Origin: Thermotoga neapolitana DSM 4359
Lineage (GTDB): Bacteria > Thermotogota > Thermotogae > Thermotogales > Thermotogaceae
DNA: 64,000 nucleotides
Assembly (NCBI RefSeq): GCF_000018945.1
Contig: NC_011978.1
Location: forward strand, 1,582,729 to 1,646,728
Reading direction: 5' to 3'
Part shown: one piece after another, positions 38,107 through 49,901 of the stretch
How the letters are laid out: each line of letters starts with the position of its first letter
Position numbering within the stretch: the first letter of the stretch is position 1
Program-made: the position numbers and the translations under genes
Notes under the pieces: model-generated
What the model was told of the DNA's origin: nothing
The model's input: the letters and a program-made list of their open reading frames with translations, nothing else
Databases searched by the model: none

Positions 38107-39242
38107 ATCCTCTTCAGGAAGTACTCGGCATCGTCCGTGTATTCACTGTCTGGGAACTTCTCTATGAAGTCTTCAAATAGTCTCCTTGCAGTGGAGAGAT
38201 CTCCTTTGAAATAGTAACTCAGCGCCCTGTAGTAATATACATCGTCTTTGAAGTAAACGTTTTCTTCTCCTATCTCTTCTATGGCAAGATCGAATCTCCT
38301 TATAGCTTCATCGTACTCCCTTCTCAGGTAGAACATGTAGCCGAGAAACCAGAGAGATTTTGCCCTCTCTATGCGACTCTCTTTCGATGGAACGTAGACC
38401 ACAGAAGGAGTGGACTCTCTGGTTGAAATCGTACTCAACGCCGATTCTATTTGAGAAAGTTTCCTGTTGAGGTTTGCCAGGAGATCCTTCAGGCTTTCGA
38501 GATCTTCAGAGACAGTTTTCACGTCGCTCTGCACTTCAGTGAACCTTCCCTCAACAAGATCGTTCAGTTTTCCCATGCTTTCACTGAGAACTGCTATGTT
38601 TGACAGCACATCTTCAACACGCTGCTCCAGTGGCTTTATATCGACCGTCTGTTCGATCACCGGTGTTTCAGATTCTTTCTTTACACTCGAAGGAACAATG
38701 TAGAGAGCAAAAAGGGAAACAAGAAAGATGGCCACAAGGAGAGAAATGGTCAGGATCTCAAAGAGACCTGTCTTTCGGCTGGAAAGACCATTTTCGAGAA
38801 GCACAGGATGTGTTCTATCGAGTTCCATTAGAAGCTTTCTATACTTCTCCATAGCCTTTCTGTCGTTACGCTGTCTGGCGAGTTTGTACCTCAACGCAAT
38901 GACTTCGACCAGCTCAGGATAATCTTTCACGATGGACTCAACGATGGAGATGGCTCCCTGGACGTTTTTTCTTTCGAGTTCTTTCAGGGCTTCCTCTGCC
39001 TCTCTCGAATAGTCTATGCTGTACTGACTTGTTGCATGTTCGTAGTGTTCTGCGTACTTTTCTTTCAACTCTTCGGGTAGAGACTCGTAGATTCTCTTTA
39101 CCGCCTTCCAGTTTCGAGCGGCGTACTCTACCTCCAGTTCAAGGTGAGGAAACTCTCCGGGAAAGAGAGAGAGAAGATTGCGGGCTTCGGTTATCCTTTT
39201 TTCGCTCAGAAGGTCCCTGACGATTTTTTCCACAGCGTTCAT
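38103..39242 (-). CDS. TPR protein with central membrane helix and coiled coil
   Basis: A 379-residue protein: a helical N-terminal TPR-like region (about 1-155), one transmembrane helix (about 164-188), a coiled coil (about 200-270) and C-terminal TPR repeats (about 290-379) ending in a BamD/YbgF-like [15 protein letters not shown]. The C-terminal repeats would be outside the cytoplasm and may bind envelope proteins. It overlaps nnr by ATGA. Exact function is unknown. Confidence 0.75.
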   Translation of the reverse strand: MNAVEKIVRDLLSEKRITEARNLLSLFPGEFPHLELEVEYAARNWKAVKRIYESLPEELKEKYAEHYEHATSQYSIDYSREAEEALKELERKNVQGAISIVESIVKDYPELVEVIALRYKLARQRNDRKAMEKYRKLLMELDRTHPVLLENGLSSRKTGLFEILTISLLVAIFLVSLFALYIVPSSVKKESETPVIEQTVDIKPLEQRVEDVLSNIAVLSESMGKLNDLVEGRFTEVQSDVKTVSEDLESLKDLLANLNRKLSQIESALSTISTRESTPSVVYVPSKESRIERAKSLWFLGYMFYLRREYDEAIRRFDLAIEEIGEENVYFKDDVYYYRALSYYFKGDLSTARRLFEDFIEKFPDSEYTDDAEYFLKRI

Positions 39243-40735
39243 TCTTTCAGCCCCCTTATGGCTTTCGGGATAAGCCTCAAAAGCTCTGAGGTAGTGAGCC
39301 CTCTTTCATCGTCTTCGAAAAGATCCGCCGCCATTCCATGCAGATACACCGCAAGAAAACTTGCCTCAAGAGGAGATAGTTTCTGAGCCATGAAACCTGA
39401 GATCATCCCGGTCAGAACGTCCCCACTGCCCCCTTTCGACAGCCCCGTGTTGCCTGTTGTGTTGAAGAACGTATTCTCTCCATCTGTGACGATGGTGGTG
39501 GCTGATTTCAAAACAAGAACGCACCGGTGTTTTCTGGCGAACTCTTCCGCGAAAATGTAGTTGTACTTCACCTCATCTATCGTTTTGCCGGAGAGCCTTG
39601 CCATTTCCCCAGGATGCGGTGTTATCACCGTTGGTTGATTTCTCTCCGAAAGTACCGACACATCGAGAACGTTCAAACCGTCGGCGTCCAGAACAACAGG
39701 TTTTTCCAGTTTTTTCAAAAATTCGTTGACGAATCTTCTCGTGTCATCGTTGTTTCCAAGTCCAGGACCGACAGCCACCACATCGACCTTCTCCGCCATC
39801 CTCAAACACTCTTCTACATTTTCAGCGCTGAAGTATCCATTTTTCGTTTCAACGGGAACGGAGATGAGTTCAGGAAAGCTGGATGTTGCAACCAGATTCT
39901 GTGGAAAGGGCACCACAAGAGTCACAAGCCCCGCTCCCACCTTCAAGGCTCCCATACCAGTCAGAACAGGTGCTCCAGAGTACAGCTTTGAACCTGCTAC
40001 AACCAACACCTTTCCGTATGTCCCTTTGTGAGAATCTTTTGGTCTTTCTGGCAGCAGCGAAACTGCCATCTCTCTGGTTATCACATGCCTTTTGAGTGGC
40101 TCCAGAAGAGATCGAGGGTGTCCAATGTTTGCGACCTTCAGTCTTCCTGCGTATTCCCTTCCTGGAAAAATGAGGTGTCCCACCTTTGGCGCTCCGAAAG
40201 TCACCGTGAGGTTTGCTTTCACGGCGGTTCCAAGAACCTTCCCCGTGTCTGCATCCACACCAGATGGGATATCAACCGATACAACGTAGGTGTTCGCGTT
40301 GTTCACAGAATCTATCACTTTTGCGTATTCACCTGTGACTTCTCCCTTCAATCCTGTTCCAAAGATTGCATCCACAACCACATCGTACTCTTTCAGGAGA
40401 GAAGCGTCAAAATGCTCGAGGACTTTCCCTCCAAATCTGAGGTAGAGGTTGTAGTTGTAATCACAGTCAGGTGTTCTGCTCTTTCCAAGGAAAACAACAA
40501 GAACATCCCTGGCCACATTCAGAAGGTTTCGTGCAACAACGAATCCATCGCCCCCGTTGTTTCCCCCTCCACAGAGAACGAGAAATCTTTGTCCAGAAAG
40601 GTTTCCCAGTTCCTCTTCCAAAGCAAGAAGAACCGAGATACCCGCTCGCTCCATAAGGACCTTCGAATCCATACCGTATTCGTTTATTGTGATCTCATCG
40701 ATTTCTTTCATCTCTCGACCGGTTGTCACTTTCAC
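39239..40735 (-). CDS. nnr: Bifunctional NAD(P)HX epimerase / ADP-dependent dehydratase
   Basis: This enzyme repairs hydrated NADH and NADPH. The N-terminal YjeF_N domain (about 1-215, with [14 protein letters not shown]) epimerises NAD(P)HX. The C-terminal ribokinase-like domain (about 225-498, with [10 protein letters not shown] and [15 protein letters not shown]) dehydrates it using ADP. The fused 498-residue form matches T. maritima TM0922 in layout. It starts with GTG 40735 after GAGAGGTGAT. Confidence 0.95.
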   Translation of the reverse strand: MKVTTGREMKEIDEITINEYGMDSKVLMERAGISVLLALEEELGNLSGQRFLVLCGGGNNGGDGFVVARNLLNVARDVLVVFLGKSRTPDCDYNYNLYLRFGGKVLEHFDASLLKEYDVVVDAIFGTGLKGEVTGEYAKVIDSVNNANTYVVSVDIPSGVDADTGKVLGTAVKANLTVTFGAPKVGHLIFPGREYAGRLKVANIGHPRSLLEPLKRHVITREMAVSLLPERPKDSHKGTYGKVLVVAGSKLYSGAPVLTGMGALKVGAGLVTLVVPFPQNLVATSSFPELISVPVETKNGYFSAENVEECLRMAEKVDVVAVGPGLGNNDDTRRFVNEFLKKLEKPVVLDADGLNVLDVSVLSERNQPTVITPHPGEMARLSGKTIDEVKYNYIFAEEFARKHRCVLVLKSATTIVTDGENTFFNTTGNTGLSKGGSGDVLTGMISGFMAQKLSPLEASFLAVYLHGMAADLFEDDERGLTTSELLRLIPKAIRGLKE

Positions 40736-40741
40736 TTTGTA

Positions 40742-41206
40742 TCACCTCTCGCCATAGAGAAAACGATAGATGAAATATATCCTCTTCACCTTCTTCAGAT
40801 ATCTTTGTGCACTCTCGATGTATCTTCCATCGTTCAAAGCGCTGGGTCCAACGTTGTAAGCCATGATCGCCCTGTCGAGATCACCGTAGATGTCCCTCAA
40901 AAAGCGAAGATAGACGATCCCGTAGAGTATGTTTCCCTCCGGGTTTTGATAGTCCTGAGCGAGAGCAAATTTCTCTTTCAACCACATCGCCGTCGATGGC
41001 ATGATCTGCATCAATCCAAACGCACCCGCTGAGGACACAGCGGTTCTGTCGAAGTTACTTTCTACCCAGATTATACTCTGGATGAGCCTGGGATCTATAT
41101 CACCGGAATAACTTGAAATGTAATCATAATAGTCGTCTGGAAACAACCTGTACAGGTTCGCAAAGAACAGCAGGGCGAAAAGAAAACACAGAAAAAGGAC
41201 TCTCAC
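40742..41206 (-). CDS. SLT-type lytic transglycosylase
   Basis: A 154-residue exported enzyme with an N-terminal signal/anchor (about 1-20) and an SLT domain: the catalytic Glu of VESNF and the GAFGLMQIMPSTA signature, then AYNVGPSA. It should cleave the peptidoglycan glycan chain. It overlaps the alcohol dehydrogenase gene as GTGA and ends 6 bases before nnr. Confidence 0.9.
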   Translation of the reverse strand: MRVLFLCFLFALLFFANLYRLFPDDYYDYISSYSGDIDPRLIQSIIWVESNFDRTAVSSAGAFGLMQIMPSTAMWLKEKFALAQDYQNPEGNILYGIVYLRFLRDIYGDLDRAIMAYNVGPSALNDGRYIESAQRYLKKVKRIYFIYRFLYGER

Positions 41207-42282
41207 ACACTCAGGGCCTCCCTGTAGATCATCAGGATTTTTTCTTTTGTGAAAGTCCCCGGTGTGTTCGACACGTGTTTTGCCCTTGATGCTTTCTCAG
41301 ACCACCTTTCCAGCTCTTCCTGAGAGACCTCAACCCTTTGATAGAGACCCAGATCTTTCAGAAAATTCAGCAGACTTTTTCTGAATATCCTGTTCACTTC
41401 ATCGACACGATCGGGAATTTCCTCTCTCATGACGTTCATAACGAACGGCAGGACCATACCAGTTGCCCTTCCGTGTTTTATTCCCTTTTCCGTGGTGAGG
41501 GGATACCCCATGGCGTGGGCAAGGGTTGTACTCGTCTGGGCGATCACCATCCCGGCAAGGCAGGAGGCTATCAGCATCTTTCTTCTGGCCTTTTCATCAC
41601 CGCCCATGGCTTTGGGAAGATATTTGTGAATGATTTTCATGGCTTCAAGGGCGAGGGCATCCGATGGAGGAGTCGCCCTTCTGGAAAGGAAACCTTCCAC
41701 GGCATGGGAGAGGGCATCAACACCCGTTGACAGGACCAGATCCTCCGGCATGGAATAAGTGTACCTGGGATCCAGGAAGGCGTAGACGGGAAACATCAAC
41801 CTACATCCTCTTTTGTTTCCTTCCTGATCCGTGAGAACAGAGTACGGTGTCACCTCGCTGCCGGTTCCCGCTGTTGTTGGGATCTCCACAACAGGAAGCC
41901 ATCTTCTGATCTTCTCACTGTCATAGAGATCTTCAACATTGAGATCTTTCTCCTTCAAAAGAACCGAAATCGCCTTGGCGAAATCCATGGGACTTCCACC
42001 ACCAAGCCCCACCACGAGATCAAAATCTTCGTCTCTGAACCTTTCGGCTGCCCTTTCAACGCTCGCAAAGGAAGGATTCTCTTCGACCTCATCGAAGACG
42101 ACATAGGAAATGTCGAGCTTTTCCAGAAGGTCTGTTAGATCATCGAGTGAGCCGTTCTTTTTCGAAGATGTTCTGCCCGTAACGATGAGTGCTCTTTTTC
42201 CTAGTATCTTCATCACGGGACCTCTTTTGGAAAGGATATGATCTCCAAAGAACACGTCCGTGGGCATGTAGAACTCCCACAT
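41203..42282 (-). CDS. Iron-containing alcohol dehydrogenase
   Basis: A 359-residue group III alcohol dehydrogenase. It has the dinucleotide segment GLGGGSPMDFAKA and the metal-binding Asp/His residues in TGVDALSHAVEGF, AHAMGYPLT and GIKHGRATG. It matches my memory of T. maritima TM0920, annotated as 1,3-propanediol dehydrogenase; the natural substrate is unproven. ATG 42282 follows GAGGTGGGG; the GTG at 42291 lies inside that site. Confidence 0.92.
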   Translation of the reverse strand: MWEFYMPTDVFFGDHILSKRGPVMKILGKRALIVTGRTSSKKNGSLDDLTDLLEKLDISYVVFDEVEENPSFASVERAAERFRDEDFDLVVGLGGGSPMDFAKAISVLLKEKDLNVEDLYDSEKIRRWLPVVEIPTTAGTGSEVTPYSVLTDQEGNKRGCRLMFPVYAFLDPRYTYSMPEDLVLSTGVDALSHAVEGFLSRRATPPSDALALEAMKIIHKYLPKAMGGDEKARRKMLIASCLAGMVIAQTSTTLAHAMGYPLTTEKGIKHGRATGMVLPFVMNVMREEIPDRVDEVNRIFRKSLLNFLKDLGLYQRVEVSQEELERWSEKASRAKHVSNTPGTFTKEKILMIYREALSV

Positions 42283-42292
42283 GTTCCCCACC

Positions 42293-42709
42293 TCAACTTT
42301 CGTAGACGATCTCGTAGGTCACCTTCGAGGAACACTTCAGGATGGCAGAGACGCTGCAATACTTTTCCTGAGAAAGTTGAACAGCCTTTTCGACTTTGTC
42401 CTTTGGGGGCTCACCATCGAACTTGAAGATGTACTTCAGGTGAACCCTGGTGAAGATTCTGGGATGATCTTCTGCTCGCTCGTACTCGATCTCTATCCTG
42501 AAATCCTTCATCCGGTCGACCACTTTCATTTTCCTCAGGATGGACACCACGTCCATTCCCGTGCACCCCATGAGGCCAGAAAGAACAAGTTCAAGAGGCC
42601 GGGGGGCGGCATCCTTTCCCCCGACCTCTTCTTTGGCATCCATTATGACATCGTGATTGGAATCTGTCCTGACATGAAACATCATGTTTCCGATCCAGCG
42701 TGCCTGCAT
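42293..42709 (-). CDS. OsmC/Ohr-family protein
   Basis: A 138-residue OsmC-family protein. It has the [14 protein letters not shown] segment, with one catalytic Cys in GCTG, and a later [10 protein letters not shown] with the second Cys. This Cys pair is the thiol-dependent peroxidase site that reduces organic hydroperoxides. It fits oxygen protection in an anaerobe. It is followed closely by the alcohol dehydrogenase gene. Confidence 0.9.
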   Translation of the reverse strand: MQARWIGNMMFHVRTDSNHDVIMDAKEEVGGKDAAPRPLELVLSGLMGCTGMDVVSILRKMKVVDRMKDFRIEIEYERAEDHPRIFTRVHLKYIFKFDGEPPKDKVEKAVQLSQEKYCSVSAILKCSSKVTYEIVYES

Positions 42710-42718
42710 TCTTTCACC

Positions 42719-44737
<2,019 letters not shown>

Positions 44738-45670
44738 TTATTTTATCAGAAATTCGCTCAGAAAAAAAGAAAAAATACCGGAGACAGCGGGAGTGAGAAA
44801 CCACCCGCTCAGTATCCGGATTAAAACTTTCTTGTTTCCTAACCTCATTCCCCTCGCGTACCCTGCTCCCAGAACGGCTCCCACAATGGCCTGAGAAGAA
44901 GAGACAGGAATGCCCACCAGACTGAAAAACCAGACGGTCACGGCCTGAGAAAGAACCGCCACAAGAGATGTAAAGTGATCTAACTCTATTAATTTCTTCC
45001 CGACGGTCATCATCACGTTTTTGCTGTAGGTGAGGATACCAAAGGCGATACTAACTCCACCAAGAAAGGCTGCCTGCTCAACGGTGAGGAGTTTTCCCAC
45101 GAACACCCCCGTTACATTTGCAACGTTGTTCGCACCAAGTGAGAACGCCCCGTATGCTCCAAAGACCCATGCGAAAACCTTTATGACTCTGTCCTGCATC
45201 TGAACGCTTGGGATCTTTCGAAAGATGTACGAAAAAGCCGGATAGAAGATCAGACTCAAAGCCAGTGCTCCCGTTGGTGTCAGAAACCACACGATGAATA
45301 TCTTCGTCAAAGCGGGAAGGTCGAGCCCCTGAATTCCCATCGTGGAGAGGTTTGCTCCCACTATTCCTCCAACCACCGCCTGGGATGTAGAAACCGGTAT
45401 TCCAAACTTCGTCATGATCGTCACGGTAAGGGCACCGCAGAGAACAGAGATGCTGGAAGCGACAAGATCAGAGGTGCTGAGCGAACCTATATTCTGAAGG
45501 CCTCTTGCCTCACCCATCACCGCTCCGAGTACAACGAAAACAGATGCCACGATCGTGGCTCTCCTGTAGGGAGTGAGGCCAGATCCAACGAAAGGACCGA
45601 AAACGTTCGCCGCGTCGTTCGCACCAAGGGACCATCCAAGAAAGAGCGAGGGTAAAAGATAAACCAGCAT
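44738..45670 (-). CDS. pit: Inorganic phosphate transporter, PiT family
   Basis: A 310-residue membrane protein with the duplicated PiT signature: GANDAANVFGP in the first half and GANNVANVTG in the second, plus two GIPVS-S-SQA motifs. It should import phosphate by symport. ATG 45670 has GGAGGG five bases upstream; an ATG at 45685 lies before that site. An extended -10 (TG-A-TACAAT) lies upstream on the minus strand. A DUF47 protein, the usual PiT accessory, is encoded at 47505 on the other strand. Confidence 0.92.
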   Translation of the reverse strand: MLVYLLPSLFLGWSLGANDAANVFGPFVGSGLTPYRRATIVASVFVVLGAVMGEARGLQNIGSLSTSDLVASSISVLCGALTVTIMTKFGIPVSTSQAVVGGIVGANLSTMGIQGLDLPALTKIFIVWFLTPTGALALSLIFYPAFSYIFRKIPSVQMQDRVIKVFAWVFGAYGAFSLGANNVANVTGVFVGKLLTVEQAAFLGGVSIAFGILTYSKNVMMTVGKKLIELDHFTSLVAVLSQAVTVWFFSLVGIPVSSSQAIVGAVLGAGYARGMRLGNKKVLIRILSGWFLTPAVSGIFSFFLSEFLIK

Positions 45671-45796
45671 GGTATCCCTCCACATTGCTTACGATTTTCT
45701 ATTGTATCATTTTGAACCTCTCTTACGGTACAGCAGTCATACAAACAGAACGTAGAAAGTTCCTGACAGAACTTCACAATATTTTAAAAATACGGT

Positions 45797-45938
45797 ACCC
45801 GTTTAGGAAAGAAATTAGAATGTTCTCTTAACCTGTTACATTTACAATGAAGACTGGAAGATGAAAGTTGACCCCCCTATCCCCCTTGAGATACACCCCC
45901 CACGGCTTTGGCGGGCTCGAAAGAGCCCGCATTTTTTT
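45797..45938 (+). ncRNA. Candidate small RNA ending at an orphan terminator
   Basis: The terminator at 45911-45938 ends a plus-strand transcript, yet no plus-strand gene lies upstream. A weak promoter CTGACA (45763-45768), 16 bases, TAAAAA would start near 45797; TACAAT at 45843-45848 is another option, so the 5' end is uncertain. The RNA would carry the C-rich tract 5' of the terminator stem. I do not recognise a family. Confidence 0.35.
45911..45938 (+). terminator. Perfect intrinsic terminator without an upstream gene
   Basis: GCGGGCTC (45911-45918), loop GAAA, GAGCCCGC (45923-45930), then a run of seven T (45932-45938). The T-run exists only on the plus strand. Confidence 0.85.
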
Positions 45939-45943
45939 ATATG

Positions 45944-45952
45944 TGATAGAAT
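45944..45952 (+). promoter_or_regulatory. Promoter of the DUF114-rnhB-flagellar superoperon
   Basis: TG-A-TAGAAT (45944-45952) is an extended -10 six bases after the orphan terminator. It predicts a leader of about 38 bases before GTG 45997, so this operon does not depend on readthrough. Confidence 0.5.
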
Positions 45953-45996
45953 TGTACACGATGGATATCATCGGATATCATCTGGAGGTGTTGACT

Positions 45997-46851
45997 GTGC
46001 TCGATATAGGTACCCTGATTTTCCAGATATTCTGGATGATTTTCATTTTCTCTCTCATTACTCCATTTTTGAAGAACTCTGCTCTCAAGTCGGCAAGAGA
46101 AACCCTGATAAGAACCTTCGAAAAGAAGAGAGGCAGTCGTGTGATCACACTCATTCACAGAACGGAATCCATCAGCTTCTTTGGTTTTCCGGTGAGGCGC
46201 TACATAGATATAGAAGACTCCGAAGAGGTATTGAGAGCGATAAAGCTAACTCCGGAGGATATGCCGATAGATCTGATAATCCACACGCCCGGAGGACTGG
46301 TTCTGGCAGCAGAACAGATAGCAAGGGCGCTGAAAAAGCACAAGGGAAAGGTCACCGTCTTTGTTCCGCACTACGCTATGTCTGGAGGAACTCTGATAGC
46401 GCTTGCAGCGGACGAAGTTGTCATGGATGAAAACGCCGTCCTTGGACCCCTCGATCCCCAGATTGGAAACATGCCGGCACCCTCCATTCTCGCCGCCGTC
46501 AGAAAGAAGGATGTGAACGAAGTTGATGATCAGACGCTGATACTGGCCGATATAGCCGAGAAAGCGATAAGGCAGATAAAGGAATTCGTCACAGAAATTC
46601 TGAAGGATAAGATGCCAGAGGAGAAAGCAAAGGAAATAGCAGAGAAACTCTGTGAAGGGAACTGGACACACGATTATCCTCTGACCGTTGACAAATTGAG
46701 AGAACTCGGTTTGCAGGTGAGCACCGATATGCCACAGGAAGTGTACGATCTGATGGATCTTTACAAACAGTCCGAACCGAAAAGACCCTCTGTCAGTTAC
46801 GTTCCGGCTCCTTATTACAGGGGAAGGGAAACACGTGGTGAAGGTAGATGA
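45997..46851 (+). CDS. SDH-type Clp-fold serine protease (DUF114)
   Basis: A 284-residue membrane protein with one N-terminal helix and a ClpP/SppA-like domain: IDLIIHTPGGLVLAAEQIA, then PHYAMSGGTLIALAADEV with the likely nucleophile Ser, and DENAVLGPLDPQ. The family is called SDH for its Ser-Asp-His set, and probably acts in membrane protein quality control. GTG 45997 is 7 bases after GGAGGT; longer starts are less supported. It overlaps rnhB. Confidence 0.8.
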   Translation: MLDIGTLIFQIFWMIFIFSLITPFLKNSALKSARETLIRTFEKKRGSRVITLIHRTESISFFGFPVRRYIDIEDSEEVLRAIKLTPEDMPIDLIIHTPGGLVLAAEQIARALKKHKGKVTVFVPHYAMSGGTLIALAADEVVMDENAVLGPLDPQIGNMPAPSILAAVRKKDVNEVDDQTLILADIAEKAIRQIKEFVTEILKDKMPEEKAKEIAEKLCEGNWTHDYPLTVDKLRELGLQVSTDMPQEVYDLMDLYKQSEPKRPSVSYVPAPYYRGRETRGEGR

Positions 46852-47572
46852 TTTCTACAGAAAAGAGTACGGTGTGGTCGCGGGGATAGACGAAGCCGGC
46901 AGAGGTTGTCTGGCGGGGCCAGTCGTGGCTGCTGCCGTCATTCTGGAGTACGATATAGAGGAAGTGTGCGACTCCAAACTCCTCACATCGAAAACGAGGG
47001 AAAAGCTGTTCGATGAGATAATGGAAAAGGCAGCCGTTGGAATCGGTATGGCCACACCGGAGGAGATAGACCTTCAGAACATATTCAACGCTACAAAGAT
47101 GGCTATGAACCGAGCGTTGGAGAATCTCCCTGTGAAACCCTCTTTCGTGATCATAGACGGAAAAGGATTAGATTTGGGCGTTCCCGGTACCTGTCTGGTC
47201 GGTGGTGACAGGAAAAGCAAACTCATAGGAGCAGCATCCATCATCGCCAAGGTGGTCAGAGACAGATTGATGGAGAAACTACACGATCTGTATCCTGAGT
47301 TTTCTTTCCACAAACACAAGGGTTATGCCACGAAGGATCATTTGAACGAAATCCGTCTTCACGGAGTTCTTCCCGTCCACAGAATGAGTTTCAGACCGGT
47401 TCTGGAGAATCTTTCCAGAGAAAGGCTTGAGGATTTTCTTGAAAAGAAACTCATCTCAAGGGAGCGTTTTGACAGGATACTGGGTCTTCTGGAGGCGAGA
47501 GAAGGTGTGGCTTTCGGGAAAGAAAGAGTCGGACATAATCTCACTCTTTTTCAAACACGTGGACAAGGTTGA
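46835..47572 (+). CDS. rnhB: Ribonuclease HII
   Basis: RNase HII removes ribonucleotides from DNA and RNA primers. The GIDEAGRG motif gives the first catalytic Asp and Glu, and further Asp residues are in VIIDGKG and AKVVRDRLM. At about 245 residues it has the C-terminal helical extension of the Thermotoga enzyme, but it shows many differences from my memory of T. maritima RNase HII. GTG 46835 or 46838 is the start after GGAAGGGAA. Confidence 0.95.
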   Translation: MVKVDDFYRKEYGVVAGIDEAGRGCLAGPVVAAAVILEYDIEEVCDSKLLTSKTREKLFDEIMEKAAVGIGMATPEEIDLQNIFNATKMAMNRALENLPVKPSFVIIDGKGLDLGVPGTCLVGGDRKSKLIGAASIIAKVVRDRLMEKLHDLYPEFSFHKHKGYATKDHLNEIRLHGVLPVHRMSFRPVLENLSRERLEDFLEKKLISRERFDRILGLLEAREGVAFGKERVGHNLTLFQTRGQG

Positions 47573-48146
47573 GGAAACACTGGTCTGTGTGTTCGATCTG
47601 CTGAAAAATTTCCTGGAAGGATCGGATGAGATCGACATTCTCTATCAGCGTGCCCAAAGACTGGAGAGTGAAGCGGACAGACTCAGAAGAAAGACCGAAC
47701 TGGAGATGTACAGTGGTGCCTTCCTGCCGAATTTCCGTGGAGACCTCCTCGGCTTGATAGAATCTTTGGACAAGGTTGCAAACAAGGCTGAATACGTGGC
47801 GGATATTCTCGCTCTTCAAAAGCCTGAGATTCCTCCAGAGATAAAGGATCTCGTCCTGAAACAGATGGATTACTCTCTGAAGGCTTTTAGATCGTTGAAG
47901 ATGGCGCTGAAATATCTCTTCGAAGAAATGGACAGGGTAGGAGATTATGTTCTGGAGGTTGAAAGGTACGAGCACGAAGAAGATCTGGTGGAAAGGAACG
48001 CACTGAGAAAGCTCTTTGAAATGGAAACCGACAAATGCACAAAACTCGAAGCGAAAGAACTCATCAGAAGCATAGGAGACATTGCAGACAGAACGGAAGA
48101 TGTCTCTGATAGAGTAGAAATCGTGCTTTTGAAGAGGAGGTTCTAA
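47505..48146 (+). CDS. DUF47 family, PhoU-like phosphate-transport accessory
   Basis: A 213-residue all-helical protein of the DUF47/PhoU-like family, with the repeated acidic helices LYQRAQRLESEADRLRR and YEHEEDLVERNALRKLF typical of this fold. Such proteins usually regulate PiT transporters, and pit lies 1.8 kb away on the other strand. I choose GTG 47505, nine bases after GGAGG, which gives a 68-base overlap with rnhB; a longer frame exists but lacks family residues. Confidence 0.75.
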   Translation: MWLSGKKESDIISLFFKHVDKVEETLVCVFDLLKNFLEGSDEIDILYQRAQRLESEADRLRRKTELEMYSGAFLPNFRGDLLGLIESLDKVANKAEYVADILALQKPEIPPEIKDLVLKQMDYSLKAFRSLKMALKYLFEEMDRVGDYVLEVERYEHEEDLVERNALRKLFEMETDKCTKLEAKELIRSIGDIADRTEDVSDRVEIVLLKRRF

Positions 48147-48147
48147 A

Positions 48148-48915
48148 ATGGGAAAAACGGGAAAACTCTTCGAAGAACTCGTGTCCATCATGGAGAAGCT
48201 TCGCTCCCCGGAGGGTTGCGAGTGGGACAGAAAACAAACTCATGAGAGTCTGAAACCCTATCTCATCGAAGAGTGTTACGAACTGATCGAGGCGATCGAT
48301 AAAAAAGATGACGAAATGATGAAAGAAGAACTCGGAGATGTTTTGCTCCAGGTTGTGTTCCACTCTCAAATAGCAAAAGAGAGAAATGCCTTCTCCATAG
48401 ATGATGTGGTCGAACACTTGAATTCCAAGCTCATCAGACGCCATCCCCACGTTTTTGGAGACAGTTCCGGTTATTCCTACAAACAATGGGAGGATATAAA
48501 GGCTCAGGAGAAAGGAAAGAAGAAATCATCGAGGGTTGGAGAGATAAATCCTCTCGTTCCTGCCCTCTCCATGGCAAGAAGAATTCAGGAAAACGCTGCA
48601 CAGGTGGGATTCGACTGGGACAACATCGAGGGGGTGTATGAGAAGATAGAAGAAGAACTTGAAGAACTCAAAAAGGTCAGAAGCACGGATGAAGCAGAGG
48701 AAGAACTCGGTGATCTTCTGTTTTCCATAGTCAATCTGTCCAGGTTTCTTGGGATCGATCCCGAATCTGCCCTCAGAAAGGCCACCAGAAAGTTCGTGGA
48801 GAGGTTCAGGAGGATGGAGGAGATGATAGAAAGGGATGGACTGGTGCTGGAGGAACTGTCTTTGAGGGAACTGGACGAATACTGGAACAGGGCGAAAGGA
48901 GGAGATGAGGAATGA
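48148..48915 (+). CDS. mazG: Nucleoside triphosphate pyrophosphohydrolase
   Basis: A 255-residue MazG with two tandem MazG domains, each carrying the EExxE...ExxD metal motif: EECYELIEAI plus EELGDVLLQ, and EELEELKK plus EELGDLLFS. It hydrolyses NTPs to NMP and pyrophosphate and helps clear aberrant nucleotides. It starts one base after the DUF47 stop and overlaps the next gene as ATGA. Confidence 0.95.
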   Translation: MGKTGKLFEELVSIMEKLRSPEGCEWDRKQTHESLKPYLIEECYELIEAIDKKDDEMMKEELGDVLLQVVFHSQIAKERNAFSIDDVVEHLNSKLIRRHPHVFGDSSGYSYKQWEDIKAQEKGKKKSSRVGEINPLVPALSMARRIQENAAQVGFDWDNIEGVYEKIEEELEELKKVRSTDEAEEELGDLLFSIVNLSRFLGIDPESALRKATRKFVERFRRMEEMIERDGLVLEELSLRELDEYWNRAKGGDEE

Positions 48916-49901
48916 AAAAGGTTTTCCTCGTAATTCTTCTGGTGACAACGGCCACTTTCTTTTCGCAGGCAACGACCACATCGAGCACGGTGGTTGCCAT
49001 CGTCAACGGCCAGCCGATCACTTCGGATCTTCTCGAACTCGAAGCGGATATAAACGGTATTCTCAAAAGCATCGCACAGATCGATATGAGATTCTTCAAC
49101 GTTCTCACAGGAACCGAGGAGGGATTGAGACTCCTTTTGAAATACAAAATGGAAGTTTTGAATTCACTGATAGACGATCTCCTCATACAGCAGCTTGCAG
49201 AAAAAGAGGGGGTCGGTGTAACAGATGAAGAGGTGAATGCAGAAGTCGAAAAAAGACTGAAAGAAACGGTGGAGTCGATGGGGATAACCCTTGAAGATCT
49301 GGATAAGTTCCTTCAGAGTGCAGGTTACGGTGATCTTGAAACGTTCAAAAAGCGCCTCAAATGGCACCTGAAAACCCAGCTTTCGCTTCAGAGACTTCAG
49401 GAAAAGATCACCCAGGATGCAACGGTGACGGTTGAGGAAGCCCAGAATTACTACAACCAGAACAAAGAGGCGTACAGAGTGCCGGCTGCCGTTCATCTCT
49501 ACAGGATCTCCGCCGAAGAAAAAGGAAAAATCGATGAGGCCCTCTCAAGGATCAGAAAGGGAGAGGATTTCCTTGAGGTCGCAACAAAGGTGGCAACAGG
49601 AGGAGACCTGGGCTGGATCGAAGAAGGAGAACTTGAAAAGGATTTGGAGAGTGTCATCTTTGAAGCGCCGGAGGGTGCCATACTCGGTCCGTTCGAATCG
49701 AAGGGTGGTTTTATGCTCTACAAAGTTGTAGAAAAGAGGGCTTCCTCTTACAAAAAGTTCGAAGAGGTGAAAGAGGAAATCATCAACAAACTGCTCTCGG
49801 AGAAAAAAGCACAGATCTGGAACGACTGGTTCAACAAAACGTTCGAAGAGTTCAAGAAGAACAGTCATATAGAAATAAAACTTGGAGGGAGCGGGGAATG
49901 A
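48912..49901 (+). CDS. SurA/PpiC-like periplasmic peptidyl-prolyl isomerase
   Basis: A 329-residue exported chaperone: signal peptide (about 1-20), a SurA-like N-terminal helical domain (about 25-185, with [11 protein letters not shown]), a parvulin-type domain (about 190-285) and a C-terminal helix returning to the chaperone domain. It should fold outer-sheath (toga) or secreted proteins. It is linked by 4-base overlaps to mazG and mtnA. Confidence 0.85.
   Translation: MKKVFLVILLVTTATFFSQATTTSSTVVAIVNGQPITSDLLELEADINGILKSIAQIDMRFFNVLTGTEEGLRLLLKYKMEVLNSLIDDLLIQQLAEKEGVGVTDEEVNAEVEKRLKETVESMGITLEDLDKFLQSAGYGDLETFKKRLKWHLKTQLSLQRLQEKITQDATVTVEEAQNYYNQNKEAYRVPAAVHLYRISAEEKGKIDEALSRIRKGEDFLEVATKVATGGDLGWIEEGELEKDLESVIFEAPEGAILGPFESKGGFMLYKVVEKRASSYKKFEEVKEEIINKLLSEKKAQIWNDWFNKTFEEFKKNSHIEIKLGGSGE

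Larger units (their letters stand above)
45671..45996. other. Intergenic region with orphan terminator (326 bases)
   Basis: This gap between divergent pit and the DUF114 gene holds no protein gene. It contains the pit promoter, an 8-base direct repeat TACGGTAC (45724-45731 and 45791-45798), a C-rich tract with runs of 6, 5 and 6 C (45872-45901), a perfect intrinsic terminator (45911-45938) and a promoter for DUF114 (45944-45952). Confidence 0.7.

Noticed and set aside
45911-45996. Attenuator riboswitch for the DUF114 operon
   Set aside because: An independent extended -10 promoter follows the terminator, and no alternative antiterminator stem is apparent. It is kept only as the fallback to the small-RNA reading.
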